NCBI RefSeq assembly: GCF_010183535.1
Contig: NC_071332.1
Location: 20,212,001-20,276,000 of the forward strand
From: Caenorhabditis remanei
Taxonomy: Eukaryota; Nematoda; Chromadorea; Rhabditida; Rhabditidae
Direction: 5' to 3'
DNA length: 64,000 bases
Positions 1 through 12,737 of the stretch are shown here, in pieces. Below the pieces are notes generated by a model that worked only from the letters and a program-made list of their open reading frames with translations, was not told the DNA's origin and did not search any database. The position numbers and the translations under genes were made by a program. Position 1 is the first letter of the stretch, and every line of letters starts with the position of its first letter.

Positions 1-861
1 TGTTAGTACCCTAGGAATTCTAAGAATTTTATACCATACCAGATCAGGCTCCGCCCCCTTTGACCTACCGAAACGATCGATTGAAGTTGAAAAATGAAAA
101 TTTTTCTTTCGAAAGATAGAATCAAAATCTTTTTAGAAATGGATTGCCAGCCTTATTTTGTGCATTTTATAAGATAACTACTTTTTTCTAGCTCTCCTGC
201 ATCATATAGAAAAAATCACTTTTTTGAAAAATTTCTCATTTTTTTCATGTTTTTTGGATTTTTCGGCAGGTCGAAGTACTGTGGTCCGAAGTAAATTTAT
301 GATGGTAAGATACATATTAGTGATAACTATCTGAAAATATAAAGACTTTCCCCAGATTCCACTGTCAAGGTGAGTTATGATCAAAAAAGTGACGAAATTT
401 GATGCATTTCAACGTACCCCCCTCCATAGTAAAAAATGGCTGGGTTACGAAAATCAAAAATATTCATGATTTCAGTTATTCAGAGCTAGATTAATGCTCA
501 CACAACTTTTCAGGCAATTCTGGTCATGTTTCAGTGAGTTACAGACACCTCCTCCATTTTTTCGACTCAAAAAGTTTGAGCTCTTGTAACTTTCCAGATT
601 ATTACTCAAAATCTAAGAAACTTCTAGAAAACATTGGAACATACTTCAAAAACACAAATAAATAGTTAAAAGTTGATTACAAAAAAGAATGCTGGCATTT
701 TTTGTGCCAGAATACCTCCCTATCGTAGACCCATGAAGCTATCAGATATGAAATGAAACGAAAGTTGAACAAAACGACAAAATTTGACATTTATTTAACT
801 ACTTGTGTTTTCGAAGTATATTCCAGTGTTTTCTCAAAGTTTCATAAATTTTCAGTCATAA
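1..861. repeat. Left arm, spacer and inner right arm of a palindromic host element
   Basis: Bases 1-598 are the reverse complement of 13310-13907, with only scattered mismatches. The next stretch, 599-670, is inverted again at about 795-861, with roughly 80% identity by eye. Joining 1-861 to 13310-13907 gives a 1459-bp fold-back element with a spacer of about 125 bp. The spacer contains the small hairpin CTGGCAT...TGCCAG near 692-710. The right arm is interrupted by the Helitron between A861 and T13310. The outer terminus starts TGTTAGTACC at base 1, but the window edge hides any target duplication and any further extension. No coding capacity is convincing. Confidence 0.85.
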
Positions 862-891
862 TCGGCCCCTCTTCTTAAATCGCGTAAGTAT
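862..891 (+). repeat. Helitron 5' terminus
   Basis: The terminal sequence begins TCGGCCCCTCTTCTTAAATC. The same 30 nt, with two mismatches, recur in inverse orientation at 3062-3091, inside the same Helitron. Confidence 0.75.
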
Positions 892-1925
892 GAGCGTGCC
901 GATTTGGAGTGGGCGGAGCTTGTGCAAAAAAAAATGTCCACAAAAACGTCCGCACTCATTTTTCTTAATAACTCTCTTTGTTCTCAACTTTTTCAAAAAA
1001 TTCTTTTTTGAGGTGATACAAAAACTTGGGGCGCCGGTGGCGACCGCCAGGGGGTGGGTTTGGAGCATTCGCGGAAAAGTTATGAGCACAAAAGTGAGAG
1101 CAACTTTTTTCACTCAAAAAATTGGCTTGAAAAATGCACGATTTTTGCCTTTTCCTGCTTCGTACGGCGCCAGTTTTGAACATTTCTGGGGGATTCTTCG
1201 GACTTAATATCTCGGAACATCTGGCTATCGAGACATGTGAAAATTATCTGGAAATCTGGAAAATTATAATTTATGGCCATAAAAGATGGGGGACAACTTT
1301 TTTTCTCGAATTTTTCACTTTCCTCTCGATATCTCGAGTTGTATTGAACCGAGAGCATTGAAATTTGGTACAGTTATGAAACTTGGCATGGAGAAGATGG
1401 AGAAAAAAACAGATTTCAAATTGGAAATGATGCATTCGAGTTATACTCAAAAAACAGTCTAAAAATGAGCAATTATCGATCGATCCCCCTTTTTCTGCCC
1501 AAAACTTTCACCGGCTGTAACTCGCTCAGTTTTGAGAAATTTCAGGATCCGAAAAAAAGGAAATGTGTAGAAAAAAAATCCCTATCGATCCATGTAAAAT
1601 TCAATATTGTTTTAGCTGATAAAGCTTTCAGAAAACCGGATTTTGTGATTTTCGTGGTTTTTCGGTCATGTGGGGATTTTTTTCATTCGCTGTCCTGGCA
1701 ACTGGATTCACTGAATCGTTCTGGATTTTTGACACCGATCTAAACTTTTGGAGATCTAATGGAACCAAAAAGTCCGATCAAAAAATATTCAAGCCGGACG
1801 ATTCTGTGGAGAAACCTGAATCTACACTGACATTTTTTTCGAATACACTGACAATTTTGTCATTGTATTTGTCATTGTACTGCTGCGAGGAGCGCCCCTC
1901 TTTTCCTTCCCCTTCATTCTTACGT
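892..1925. other. Helitron 5' non-coding region, no gene recognised
   Basis: AT-rich sequence with several short open frames on both strands around 856-1361. These overlap each other, have no recognisable domain, and use poly-A/T-rich codons, so I do not call them genes. It lies upstream of the Rep/helicase gene and downstream of the 5' terminus. It may contain the element's promoter, but I see no clear TATA box or trans-splice signal that decides this. Confidence 0.4.
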
Positions 1926-1932
1926 TTCCCTG

Positions 1933-2003
1933 TGCATCGGTGGCGCAGTGGTAGAGGGCGGGGTGAGAATAGATGGGACGGGGGTTTGAATCTTCTCATC
2001 GGT
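1933..2003 (+). repeat. tRNA-derived sequence (SINE-like or decayed tRNA)
   Basis: GCATCGG at 1934 resembles a glycine-tRNA acceptor start. TGGCGCAGTGG at 1941-1951 is a near-perfect polymerase III A box, and GGTTTGAATCT at 1983-1993 resembles a B box. The acceptor stem does not close: the 3' side reads CATCGG again rather than its complement, and no good anticodon arm is visible. It is therefore not a functional tRNA. It may be a SINE head or a decayed tRNA copy carried in the Helitron. A shorter related piece lies at 3119-3155. Confidence 0.45.
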
Positions 2004-2536
2004 TAAAATCTTTTTATTAACTATAAAATTGTTTTGGAAATTCGTTACCTTCTGGATTAAAGTTTTCGAATTTAATTTCAAAATTTTAAGCTTTCGAAGA
2101 CAAAGATTTTGGATTTTTTTAAATTTCAATACTGTGAAATTTTTAACTTTATAGCGGTCACTTAGCAAACAGACAGAGGGTCACATTTGTACAAAAGCAC
2201 CCCTTTTTCATCTTTTTCCTCCAAAAATTCTCTCATTCTTTAAATATCATTTTTTGCTACTTGGGTTATTCCGTTTTTTTTCTATTTCTTAACAATTCTG
2301 TATTTCTACTTTACGCTTATCTCACTGCATAACTCACAAAAGAAAAAACATGTTGAAACTTTATTCTCTTGCTTTATTTTTGTCGCAAGAGAACTTATGA
2401 AAAGTTCAATCATTTGTTCTATGTATCAATTCATTTCGTTCTTTTCCATCACTTTTCTGTTTCGGCTGTCTCAATATGGAATTTAACTTCTATTGATTGT
2501 GTATTGAATTTATTACATGGAAAAAACTAATCGATT

Positions 2537-2537
2537 T

Positions 2538-2600
<63 letters not shown>
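2537..2600 (+). repeat. (TC)n microsatellite
   Basis: Almost pure CT dinucleotide run of about 60 bp inside the Helitron 5' region. Confidence 0.9.
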
Positions 2601-2602
<2 letters not shown>

Positions 2603-2697
2603 GATGAATGAGGTGACGACGGAGTCTCTCTCCCCCAGCGGAGGACCTCTCAATGGACTGCGCACAGTACTTTGAGAGGGCCTCTGCAGGAGGCCGT

Positions 2698-2942
2698 GTT
2701 CTATATCTCTCTCATTCTATATCTCTCTCATTTTATGTATCTCTCTCTCATAATTCTATATCTCTCTCATTCTATATCTCTCTCATTCTATGTATCTCTC
2801 TCTCATAATTCTATATCTCTCTCATTCTATGTACCTCTCTCTCATAATTCTATATCTCTCTCATTCTATATCTCTCTCATTCTATATCTCTCATTCAATA
2901 TCTTTCTCATTCTATATCTCTCTCATTCTATCTCTTTCTTCC
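2698..2942 (+). repeat. Minisatellite of TCTATATCTCTCTCAT-type units
   Basis: About 245 bp of imperfect repeats alternating TCTATATCTCTCTCAT and TCTATGTATCTCTCTCATAAT. An open frame runs through it, but the peptide is a low-complexity serine/leucine/isoleucine repeat, so it is not annotated as a gene. A hairpin GGCCTC...GAGGCC lies just upstream near 2680-2697. Confidence 0.85.
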
Positions 2943-3061
2943 GACCTTCTCATGCTTCAATAGAGTTAAACGTTTCTTAAGAAAACATTTTCACCACTTT
3001 TCTGTCTTCTCAAATATACGTGTGATTTTTTCTGATTCATGCTTCTGATTTGGGTGACATG

Positions 3062-3091
3062 ATACTTACGCGATTCAAGAAGAGGTGCCGA
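3062..3091 (-). repeat. Inverted copy of the Helitron 5' end
   Basis: Read on the minus strand from 3091, the sequence starts TCGGCACCTCTTCTTGAATC, is preceded by A, and matches 862-891 at 28 of 30 positions. It could be the 5' end of a second, non-autonomous Helitron inserted in reverse, or a rearranged terminus. I could not find a matching CTRR-plus-hairpin end between 892 and 3061. Confidence 0.7.
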
Positions 3092-3118
3092 TTCTACTTA
3101 GTGTCCATTTAGAAACAT

Positions 3119-3155
3119 TGGTAGAGTGCCGGACTACCGGAGAATACAGATCTAA
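3119..3155 (+). repeat. Short tRNA-like fragment
   Basis: GGTAGAGTGCCGGACTACCG followed by GAGAATACAGATC resembles the D-arm to anticodon-arm part of the tRNA-like sequence at 1933-2003 (shared GGTAGAG and GAGAATA blocks). Too short to be a gene. Confidence 0.3.
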
Positions 3156-3266
3156 AATAATTATAAATTGTTATGCTTTCGAACTGGATTTTCCAAGCTC
3201 AGGCTTCTTCTTAATTAATGTGATTCGTTTGTAGTCTTTATAACGTGATGAAATTTTTTTTACAGA

Positions 3267-6200
3267 ATGGTCCGTGAAACTAAAGCACAAGCAGATAGAA
3301 AAGCGGCAGATGCCGAACGGAAACGTGCGAATCGTAAACAATCGAAAAGTGGCGAAGACAATCATGGTATGTTCTCCTAAAAAAATTTTCAATAAAAATT
3401 TTCGCAATGAAAAAACCAAATTTTCAGAACCTCGGAAAAAACGGTCGGAAATGAGTCAAGAAGAGATTCGAGAGTACTGGGCGAACAACAAGCACAACAA
3501 ACGGAATGAGCAGAAGAGTTTGCAAAGCTCTCAGGAAACTCAATTGTCAGGTAAGATCCTACTTGTAGTTAAAAAAAGAAAAAAGTATTTTCCATGTAAT
3601 AAAATTATTAGTTATTGTGAAATTGGAGAAATTTATTGCTGTTCTCAATTGTCATTTTGATAAAATACAACCAGCTTTTATAAACTTCTTCTCATCCGAA
3701 TTAAGATCAAACTATATTACAGAAGGAAGGCAAAAAATAAAAGATATGAATCCTGATGAGCTCAGAAATTATTACCGTCAATACCGTGAAGCTCGTCGAC
3801 AGAAAGGAAGAACGTCAACAGCCTCTGATATGGAACTCAGCCAACGCACTTCGACGTCCGAGTTCAATTCTCAGCACAGTTAGTTTATTCATTGTTTTCA
3901 TAATTATTAAAAGGGGGGGGCTATGCAACAGTTCACGTCCGGAAGGAAAGTTTTTCCCTTTGATTAGTGTACCAGAAAAAGACATTTTTTGTTCGAGTAA
4001 TGTTTGACGACACAAAGTTTCTATAGAACACGATCCACCAAGATTCACCCTATTCTTTTCAAATGCCATATACTAAATAGTTTTTCATTAATTAGCAGAT
4101 GTGAAAATTAGTTTTAATACGGACATGACTTTGGGACTTTGAGTGCGTTTTTGTAAATTTTTAGCCCGACCCGGGCCTTGCCAACAGTACTAAGGTCGAG
4201 ATAATTGGCGACAAGATTCAAAATTCAAATTTTTTCGAAATTTGGTGTTTGGATGAACGCTTTTATGACAAATCTTTTCAGACAGCCAATTCGACATGGA
4301 ATCTCTTCATTCAGAAATGTCAGACGTGTTCGATCAACCAACGAGCAGCAATGCTGTAGCTCGAATCGGAAGGAAGCGGATGATGAGTCCACGAGAGGAG
4401 GAGAAGGAGGAGGAGGAGGAGGAAGAGGAGGAAGATGAGATGCCTTCGTCACAAATGTCCACTTATATGCCGAATTGGAGTGTAAAGGAAAAGGAAGAAT
4501 TCAAACGAGTGAAGGTCCGATACAACACTCGATCGAAAAAAGCGTTGATGTCTCAACCGTCAGTCGATTCTCCCGATGATGATGATCAATCTTCCGTAGT
4601 GACATCTGATGTTGCTGAGCCTCAAGAACTCCCAGAGCAGCAATTCAACTGCAAAATTCGTTTTGCACTTGTGGATCTTCTTCAAGTAGAAACGGATTGC
4701 ATTGTTTTCCCCTTCTGCGGTGATCTTGATTTGACCAAACGCACAAAGATCTACAGTCAATTCTGGAGAAAAATGTGTCGGGAAATCAGCGATCAGGAAG
4801 AATACAAAGAGTTCTTAGAGGATCAGTGCCAGGAATTGGAAGAAGGAGACATTGCGGGATTTCTATGGGAGAGATTGGGAAGACCTAAAAGTGAGTTATA
4901 ACAAATCAGAAAATAAATCATCATATATCATAAAAAACCCATAGATGATTTTAATTTAGTTAATCAATACGCATTAAAGTCATCAGCATTTAAAACATGT
5001 TCCTTTCATCATTACTTTTTTCAGCGTGCTTCCACATTCGAGAGCCGGTCAGCGAGAAGAACAAGTACACAACTGTGTATGAAGCACAACTTCGAGCGGC
5101 CATCTTCAAATGCCTCTACCAAGCCGATCAAAATGGTGATAACAGCATTGCGTTTCCCATTTTTGGCCATATAGAAAATCGTGTCAAGGCAACTGCAATA
5201 ACGTTGCAAACGATTTGGTCATATTTTCAAGTTGTAAGAAGGTCGAATTTGAAGTTGGTGTACTTGGCCACAAAAATTGCACCATTCTATGATTTCATCG
5301 GGAAGTGCATGAGCTACATTCGAGAGATTGACCTTTCGAATTGGAGTCGTCAACACTTCTTCCAGTTTGAACAAATGTTTTTCGACCAGATCAAAAGTGA
5401 AGTGATCTACTCCACGCTTCCTGGAACGGATATGGCAATGAGAGCTTTCAAGTTCAGCTTGGAAAGTAAAAAAGTTAAAGACCAGAAAGAAAAACTGAAG
5501 TAAGATACATTTATCACGGTATAATAAAATTTAACAATTTATTATTACAGAAATCTCCATTCCAAAATGTGCTCAATGACTGGATTGCCAGCCGCTGACT
5601 TCGTTTTAACCAGGGATAGTGGACGTCGATTGCCTCATCAATACATCTCCGACGTGACAATTTCTGCTGTTGAGTCTCCGGAGCTCATCAATCTTTACTT
5701 TCCGATGGAGAATGTCTGTGGATCGACATCTGTACTTCGAAAGCTTTGGGTCGTGTCGTATTACTATATGTATTACAGCGACAGACTTGGAGGTTTGTGT
5801 TAGACATTGGGGAAACACGATGGGTATTTTGTAGGTTGCTCTTTAAAGTTTTACAAATAGGAAAATAGTGTTGATGATGCCCAAAAAATGACCCGATGAA
5901 TGGGTACAAAGCCTTTTTGCGTTCTCAACTCTTTTAATACTTTCTAATTCGCAGACTCATTCGACTTTGCTGAAAACTCACTGGAACATGAAACACGCAA
6001 AGAAATGTTCAACAAACTCAAAAATTTACATCGGGAAGTTTTGCTTCAGTGGAAAAGGACAGTAAGAAGTAGGAAATCATAGGGTTTCATGTTCTGGTTT
6101 CTAAGTGGTTTTATTTTCAGACGTTTGCTACAAATGCAAATGCCAAAAACCGGATGGATATCATGAAAGTCTCTCTTATTTCAATACTCAGATGAGTCAC

Positions 6201-9200
6201 CCGGACATTGTTTTTGATCAATGGATACTATTCGACAAATTCATTCTGGTTGATGGAGAAGATGTGATGAATTTGCAAAATCTTAGCATCCAGACGTCTC
6301 CTCAGAAATCTGAAGAAAAAGAGAAAGTCATGTTGAAGTTGGCTTCTGAGCAAGAAGAAGTGGTTCGTCGTCGAATTATCTTACTTTGCATACAATACGT
6401 TTTTTTCAGGTAAAGGAAAAAGCGCTTGAATGGTTCAAAAATGTGAAGGAGTATACCAGAAATCAAACTCGCAACTTTCGAGCAATTATCGAGCATCTTG
6501 ATCTCAGCAACATACGAACAGGAATAGATGATGACCCAGCAGTGTTTGATGATCTCGAAGAATATGATGAATACTTAGATAGGAAAGGAGACGGCGAGAA
6601 AGAGAAGGACGCTCTGACTGAAGCTGAGATGGTTTATATGACGGCATATGGAATGGAGAAAATTCAAGAAGCAGCTGAAGAAGTTAGCCGTTGTCTCCGT
6701 GATGTTGCGTTAAAACGGTATTTCGAGCATAAAATCAATGAAGGGCATCTGGAGACGTCATTACGGCACAGTAATAACTTTTTAAGGGTTATCGGTTTTT
6801 TAATAACTCAATTTTCAGGAATGGTCCGGAAGAACAAATACACTCTAAGTCCGCAAGTAGAGGAATTATGGAAGACAGAGAACAATCGGACTTGTACAGT
6901 TGACGAGTTCATAGCTGCCGAAATGAAAGAGATGGGAAAGAATGAGTTGGATCTTCCACAACATCTCGACACTACATTGGATGACACGTTCAGAATCTTC
7001 TCAAGATATCCGAAACCAATTGATCTCGGAATAAGAACAGATAAGTGCTACCATTGTGGAGCACTTTCATTTCCACGAGAGAGACTGAAATCGTGCTGCA
7101 AAAACGGGCGCGTTTGGATTAAGCCAGTGAAGAAGATCCCACCAGAAATAAGTCAGCTCTTTCAGGAAAAGTTCAGAGGATGTCTGATTTCGGTAGGTGT
7201 CCTACATATAATTTGAAGTTTTTTCATGAGTTTTTTTCCAGGCAAATGCGGCATTCTCCATGGCCAGCGTCAACTACAACCGTCAACAACAGAAAGCCCA
7301 CGGAGTGCAGTCGATGAAAGTCCAAGGAGTAGTAACTTTCCTGCCATCTGCCATACATCCACGGGAGACTGCAAAAGCAAGATATGCCAACTTCATTGTA
7401 CTGGAACACGACAATGAAACGATTGCATCCATGCGATTCGAGTCATTAAGAGTGAAAAATCCTCTATTGGAAAAAATGTTTTGGGACATTCAGAATTATT
7501 TGGATGCTAACAACTCCTTGTATAAATGCTTCAAGAGCATGGCTCAGCTGGAAAAAGAGGAATTGGAGAGACGAGGGCTCAGCCAAAGTGATGCCAGCAA
7601 CGAATACATTCGGTTCACAATACTGTCGCCCACCGAGTTGGATCATCAAGATAAGCTTGTTGCACATCCAGGTGTCTATGCTCAGAAAAAGAGGATGCCG
7701 AAACATCATGTGGCTGTAGCAATCAGTATGAATCCAGAAGACACTTCTGCTCGGCCACGAGGATTGACTATCTATCCGAAAAATCCATCCAGAGGAAAGC
7801 CGCAACAAGCAATTTCAATCTACTCGGACTTGTGCGACACAATGGGTTACCCTCTCCTTTTTCCCGATGCACAAGGTGGATATGCTCTTCACAAGTATCC
7901 AAGACGGACTGCAAAAGATCCAAAACCATCGTACGAGCAGAATATCAGAAACCACATTGAGGAATTGCTGGCTAATGAGGAAAACCCTGAAGACTACTAC
8001 ACGTTGGGACCAGAGTTCAATGAGATGTTGGAGAGTTTGAACCAACCATCTACTTGTGCAAGCGGGATGGAAGTCGATGACTCAGATTCGTAAGTAATAT
8101 ACATCTTTTGTTACAGAAGGGCAATATTGAATTATTCATCGACTCAAATTCTCACTTTTTTATTTCAGAGACGATATGGATGTCCGGCAAGAACAAGACG
8201 TTGAGGAAGAGTTAGATTGGGATGAAGAGGAATACGATCCGGAAAAGTGAGTCATGGGAATGAATTATTTGAAAGATTGATTAGGGATGAACATTGTTGA
8301 AATGGGGGATGAATGATAAGCAAAACCATACAATCTTCAAAGTCATTTTTTCAGTTTGGACAATCAGCAAATACTCGATCAAGGATTGTTGGAGGATGAA
8401 CAAGAGTTTCCGGTGGACGACGAAATCGGACAACAGAACAACATCACGATGAAGCAACGAAGAGGAGAGATGTATCCCATCATCGATCGAGTCGAAAGAA
8501 CCATCGACATTCCTCTTGTATCCGGAAATCCATTTGGCCAGGACAGTGATTCTGAGGAGGAGCCACCAATCGACAGATACAGAGGTACGGACAACTACGA
8601 CGATTATGTGTCCCAAGAATTGGACAATGTTGACATGGACTGGGAGAGAGAAGTTGAAATGGAGGAGAATAGACTGGAAGAGAGAGAGGAATCGGTTCGA
8701 GATCGAGGCTCAAGAGAAGAAGAAGACGAAGGAGAAGAAGACGACAATGATGAACTTGAACCAGACGCAGTGTGTTATGGCGATGAGCACGACGCAGAAC
8801 CGTTGGCTCTTGCAAGAAGAAATGATGGAGTCCTTGTTAAGAATGTGAGTTTCTTTGTAGATTGTAGTATTGACGAAAACAAGCAATAAAATCTAACGGT
8901 TTATTATTGTATCATTTCAGATCGGACAGAGGCTGAACGTCAGCAGAGCTGAACACGCAAACTTCTTGTTTCAAGACCGAGAAGAAATTCCGAACAGATA
9001 TCAAGGAGAATCTCGAACTCTTGGACAATTGGTTGTGATCGACTACGGAGCCCGCATGATTGAAGGAAGAATGAATGCATTACTTGTGCATCGAAGTGAA
9101 TTTCATCGGTTCGCGGGAAGAAGCCAAGTTTTCAAGTTTCAAGAACAGATGGTGAATGAAAAGTTTAATGGCGTTAGGAAACTCGGACAACTGGCCACAC

Positions 9201-12200
9201 TCCCTTCGAGTGTTCCAGGAACTGTCAAATACCAAAGAGAGTTAGTCATGACTGGAGTCACACTTGCCAACAAGCTTGGAAAACCTCATCTCTTCATCAC
9301 ATACACTGGAAATCCGAGATGGCCAGAAATTCAGAGGGAAACGAAATTGAGAGGAGTCAACTGGACGGATATTCCGACATTCGTAAACACTGTTTTCTGG
9401 ACAAGGTTCGAAATTTTCATAGAAGAAGAGCTCCTTGGACCAAAAAAGAAAATATCCTCTCAAGGAGGAAGGATCGTGAGAGAAGGTGGAAATTTTGGCG
9501 TTGTGAGGTGGTTCATGTACTCGGTCGAGTTCCAGCAGCGAGGAATGCCCCACGTTCACTTGATTGTTTGTCTGGAGAAACCAATCACCACCGCAGCTGA
9601 AGTTGATGATATCATTTCGGCCGAAGTACCAGAAATGCCAAAACGAAACGATCCAGAATATGAAGAGGTTTGTTTTCTTTAACATATTAGTGTAATTTTC
9701 ACAATTTCTTTACTGAATCATCAAAAACAACTAATTATATTTTTTCCAGAAACTCCGGTACTACAATCTGGTGAAGGATATGATGGTCCACTTCCCCTGT
9801 GAAAACGATCCAACTGCGTATTGCAGAGAAGGAGCAAAACTTCATTGGAAAAAATGTGTGAAGTCATTTCCTAAGAAGATGTCAGACTTCACCGTGCTGA
9901 CGGACAACCAATATCCGGATTACAAACGGACGAAAACCAACAAATTTGTATTGTACCGGAAAGGGAAAGCTTATGTTGCTGGCAGTGAATATGTGGTGTC
10001 CCACAACAAGCCTTCGTTGATGAAACACGAATGTCATATCAATGTTGAGGTTATCACAACTCTCCACACTCTGAAGTACATATTCAAGTACCTCTTCAAA
10101 GGTCCGGATCGCATGCTTCTTGAAGTATGTGAGAATATGGAGAAAGGTAACCCAGACAAGACTGCAATGACACTTCGAGGAAACGTCTTTGCTCCTGCTA
10201 ATCTTCCTGAAGGAAAACTACGCGCCCGACAAAGACAAGCTGACAAGATGATGGATGCTGCCGGTGTCACCATTCCAAAAGACAAACGTCTTTCCATGAA
10301 TGAATGCACTGCTGTTTTGGATATGGCGGCAATGACGGCTAACGAGGCAGCTTGGAAACTCGCTTCACGACCGATGCATGGATGCTCCCATATCGTTTTC
10401 AAAGGATACGTTCATGAAGAGAACAATGAATTGCTGTATTTCAAACGCGGACTATCTGCGGCTTCAGCAAAGAAATTGCTCGAACAGAAAGTTGTTGGGC
10501 AGATGGCTGCTTGGTTTAACGAAAACAAGAATCCACAGCATCTCAAAAACGGAATGATGACATCAGATTTGACTCTTCCTGAAATGTTCCGTTTCTATAT
10601 GTTTAGCATGAAGACGCAAAAGTTCATTCTCCGAAAACGTGATCTCTCTGGAAAAATCTTTGGGCGGATCCAAGCACCGCAGCCAAGAAACCTGGAACTC
10701 ACCGCAGTCCGTTTACTTGCTCACCATGTTTGTGGACCGACAAGCTGGCAAGACTTACGGACGTACAAAAACGTTGTCTACCCAACTTGTCTCCAAGCAG
10801 CACGGGCTCGACGTCTGATGAATGGAGAGGAGGAATGGAACGATTTATTAACTGAAATTGCTGGATATGAATCTCCAATTGAATCCCGTCGGATGTTTGC
10901 AAGTATACTCCTTCACTGTGCTCCAGCCAATCCGAAAGATCTATGGGAAAACCATTGGAGAACCTTGGTCAGTAACAAAACGTCTTGGTCGGACTCTCAA
11001 AAGAAAGCTCACGCTCTGCGACACATCAATTTCCTTCTGCAACGCCATGGAATGAATCTGGATCAGTTCGAGCTTGATGGAGATTACAAGGAAGACGATT
11101 TACCTCTAATCGACCCAGCTGAGGACTTCGACAACCCAGACTTCGTCAACTTATCTCAAAATGAGCATGAAAGTAAAGGAAGAACGTTGTACCGAGACTT
11201 GAACACGGAACAGAAAAACTTTGTGGACCGAGTATTGGAGATGGATGACGAGACGGAGGTACCCAGAATGGCTTTTGTCGGCGGAGCAGGAGGAACCGGG
11301 AAAACGTATTGTTATAATACAATATACCACGTTTTGATGGCACGAGGCAAACAAGTTGGCACAGTCTCTCACTCTGGAATTGCAGCCAGTCTTCTGCCGA
11401 ATGGATGCACAGCTCATCGGAAGTTTTCCATCCCGCTTGAAGTTTCTGATAGTATGCAATGCGCCATTGACCCGTCTTCAGCCGAGGGTGAGTGTTTTGG
11501 GGAATGAAAAGTGTTACAGTGAAAAAGGGAAGGTTTAAGATGGCAAGTAGTAATTTTTATTATTTCAGGCACTGCACTGAGATCTTTGAGCGCCATCATC
11601 TGGGATGAAGTTTGCATGTCTGACCACAGGATTGTATCGGCAGTCGACAACCTCTTCCAGGACCTCCACGAGAATACACTTCCTTTTGGTGGAGTTTTGA
11701 TCGTAATGGGTGGAGATTGGCGGCAAATTCTTCCAATTGTTCAAGGTGTTAGAGATCAAGGAGTTATTGAATACATTCTCAAGAAGTGGGAAGTCTGGAA
11801 TCAAGTTGAGAAGTTCCACTTGACAATCAATCAAAGAGCCATTGATGACCCAGACTATGCCAGACTGATTCTCGAGATTGGAGATGGATCCAACTATGCC
11901 CATGAGAAGAGACAGATGGTGTCTATTCCGGACAAACTCATTCAAACCGGAACAGATACGGATCTCGTGGATTGGGTGTTTCCAGATGTCAACACCTACA
12001 AACTGGTGGAATCTTCCGCAGTATTGACTGCAGACAATAGGACGGCTCTCCGGATAAACGAATACATTTTGGACAAGTTGAACGGAGAAATTAGAGAGTT
12101 CGTCTCTATCGACACCGCCGATAAGGACAACGCTCTCAATGTGGACCCAGCCATCTTCGCTACGGAGACACCGCCTGGAATGCCACCTCACCGTCTTCGC

Positions 12201-12737
12201 TTGAAAATCGGAGCCCAGATTGTTCTCCTTCGCAATCTCTCTGTGGAAGCCGGACTGTGTAATGGCACAAGATTGACAATTGTTTCTTTTGGAGAAGATG
12301 TGAGTTTTTTTTTGTCACACCTTTTCTTTCTTCGGTTGAACCAATGTATAAACTAACTATTTTATTTCCAGATAATCTACTGCCACCGGAACACCGACCC
12401 AAATAAACAGATGGTCTTCTTGCACCGAATTTTGATGAGTCCCTCTGGAAAAGGAGGAAAGTCTTGTGGATTCCGCCGTCGACAGTACCCAATTCGTTTG
12501 GCGTACGCCTGTACGATCAACAAGAGCCAGGGACAAACGTTGACAAGATGTGGACTGCTTCTGCATTCTCCAGTCTTCTCGCATGGCCAGCTCTATGTTG
12601 CAATGTCGAGAGTAAGGAGGAGCGAAGACTTTAGAATCTGGCACTACACGAGAGGGACTCCCGACGACAACTACATCCACGGAGGGATACTGGTGCGAAA
12701 CGTCGTCTATCGAGAGGTTCTGCAGCTGGGAAATTGA
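3267..12737 (+). CDS. Helitron Rep/helicase (RepHel) transposase, 2596 aa, 17 exons
   Basis: Rolling-circle transposase with an HUH Rep endonuclease and a Pif1-type helicase. Exons: 3267-3366, 3428-3550, 3723-3878, 4282-4890, 5025-5499, 5551-5792, 5955-6068, 6121-6359, 6410-6770, 6819-7192, 7242-8089, 8169-8246, 8355-8844, 8921-9667, 9750-11487, 11569-12299, 12372-12737. All phases join. Order of parts: basic and acidic N-terminus; CYHCG/CC zinc-finger-like motif (C883, C886, C899, C900); Rep motif FITYTGNP near 1528; HUH motif HVH at 1614-1616; twin-tyrosine motif KYIFKY with Y1762 and Y1766; Walker A GGAGGTGKT at 2163-2171; Walker B IIWDE ending at 2245; GGDWRQILP near 2279; INKSQGQTL and LYVAMSR near the C-terminus. 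The start follows a TTTTTACAG acceptor, so an upstream or trans-spliced leader is likely. The exon 8 donor (GTGGTT) is weak. The intron at 6771-6818 is 48 nt and could be read through in frame. No lesion seen. Confidence 0.92.

Noticed and set aside
202..384. 60-aa minus-strand open frame in the left palindrome arm, repeated at 13524-13706
   Set aside because: It exists twice only because the arms are inverted copies. Composition is repeat-like, with no domain, promoter or splice context.
856..1361. Cluster of overlapping 70-105-aa frames on both strands in the Helitron leader
   Set aside because: They overlap in several frames, have no shared similarity to known domains, and contain long K/F runs from A/T tracts.
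1933..2003. Functional tRNA gene
   Set aside because: The A box is good, but the acceptor stem does not pair and no anticodon arm forms, so I kept it only as tRNA-derived.
2672..2980. 102-aa frame rich in serine, leucine and isoleucine
   Set aside because: It is a translation of the TCTATATCTCTCTCAT minisatellite.
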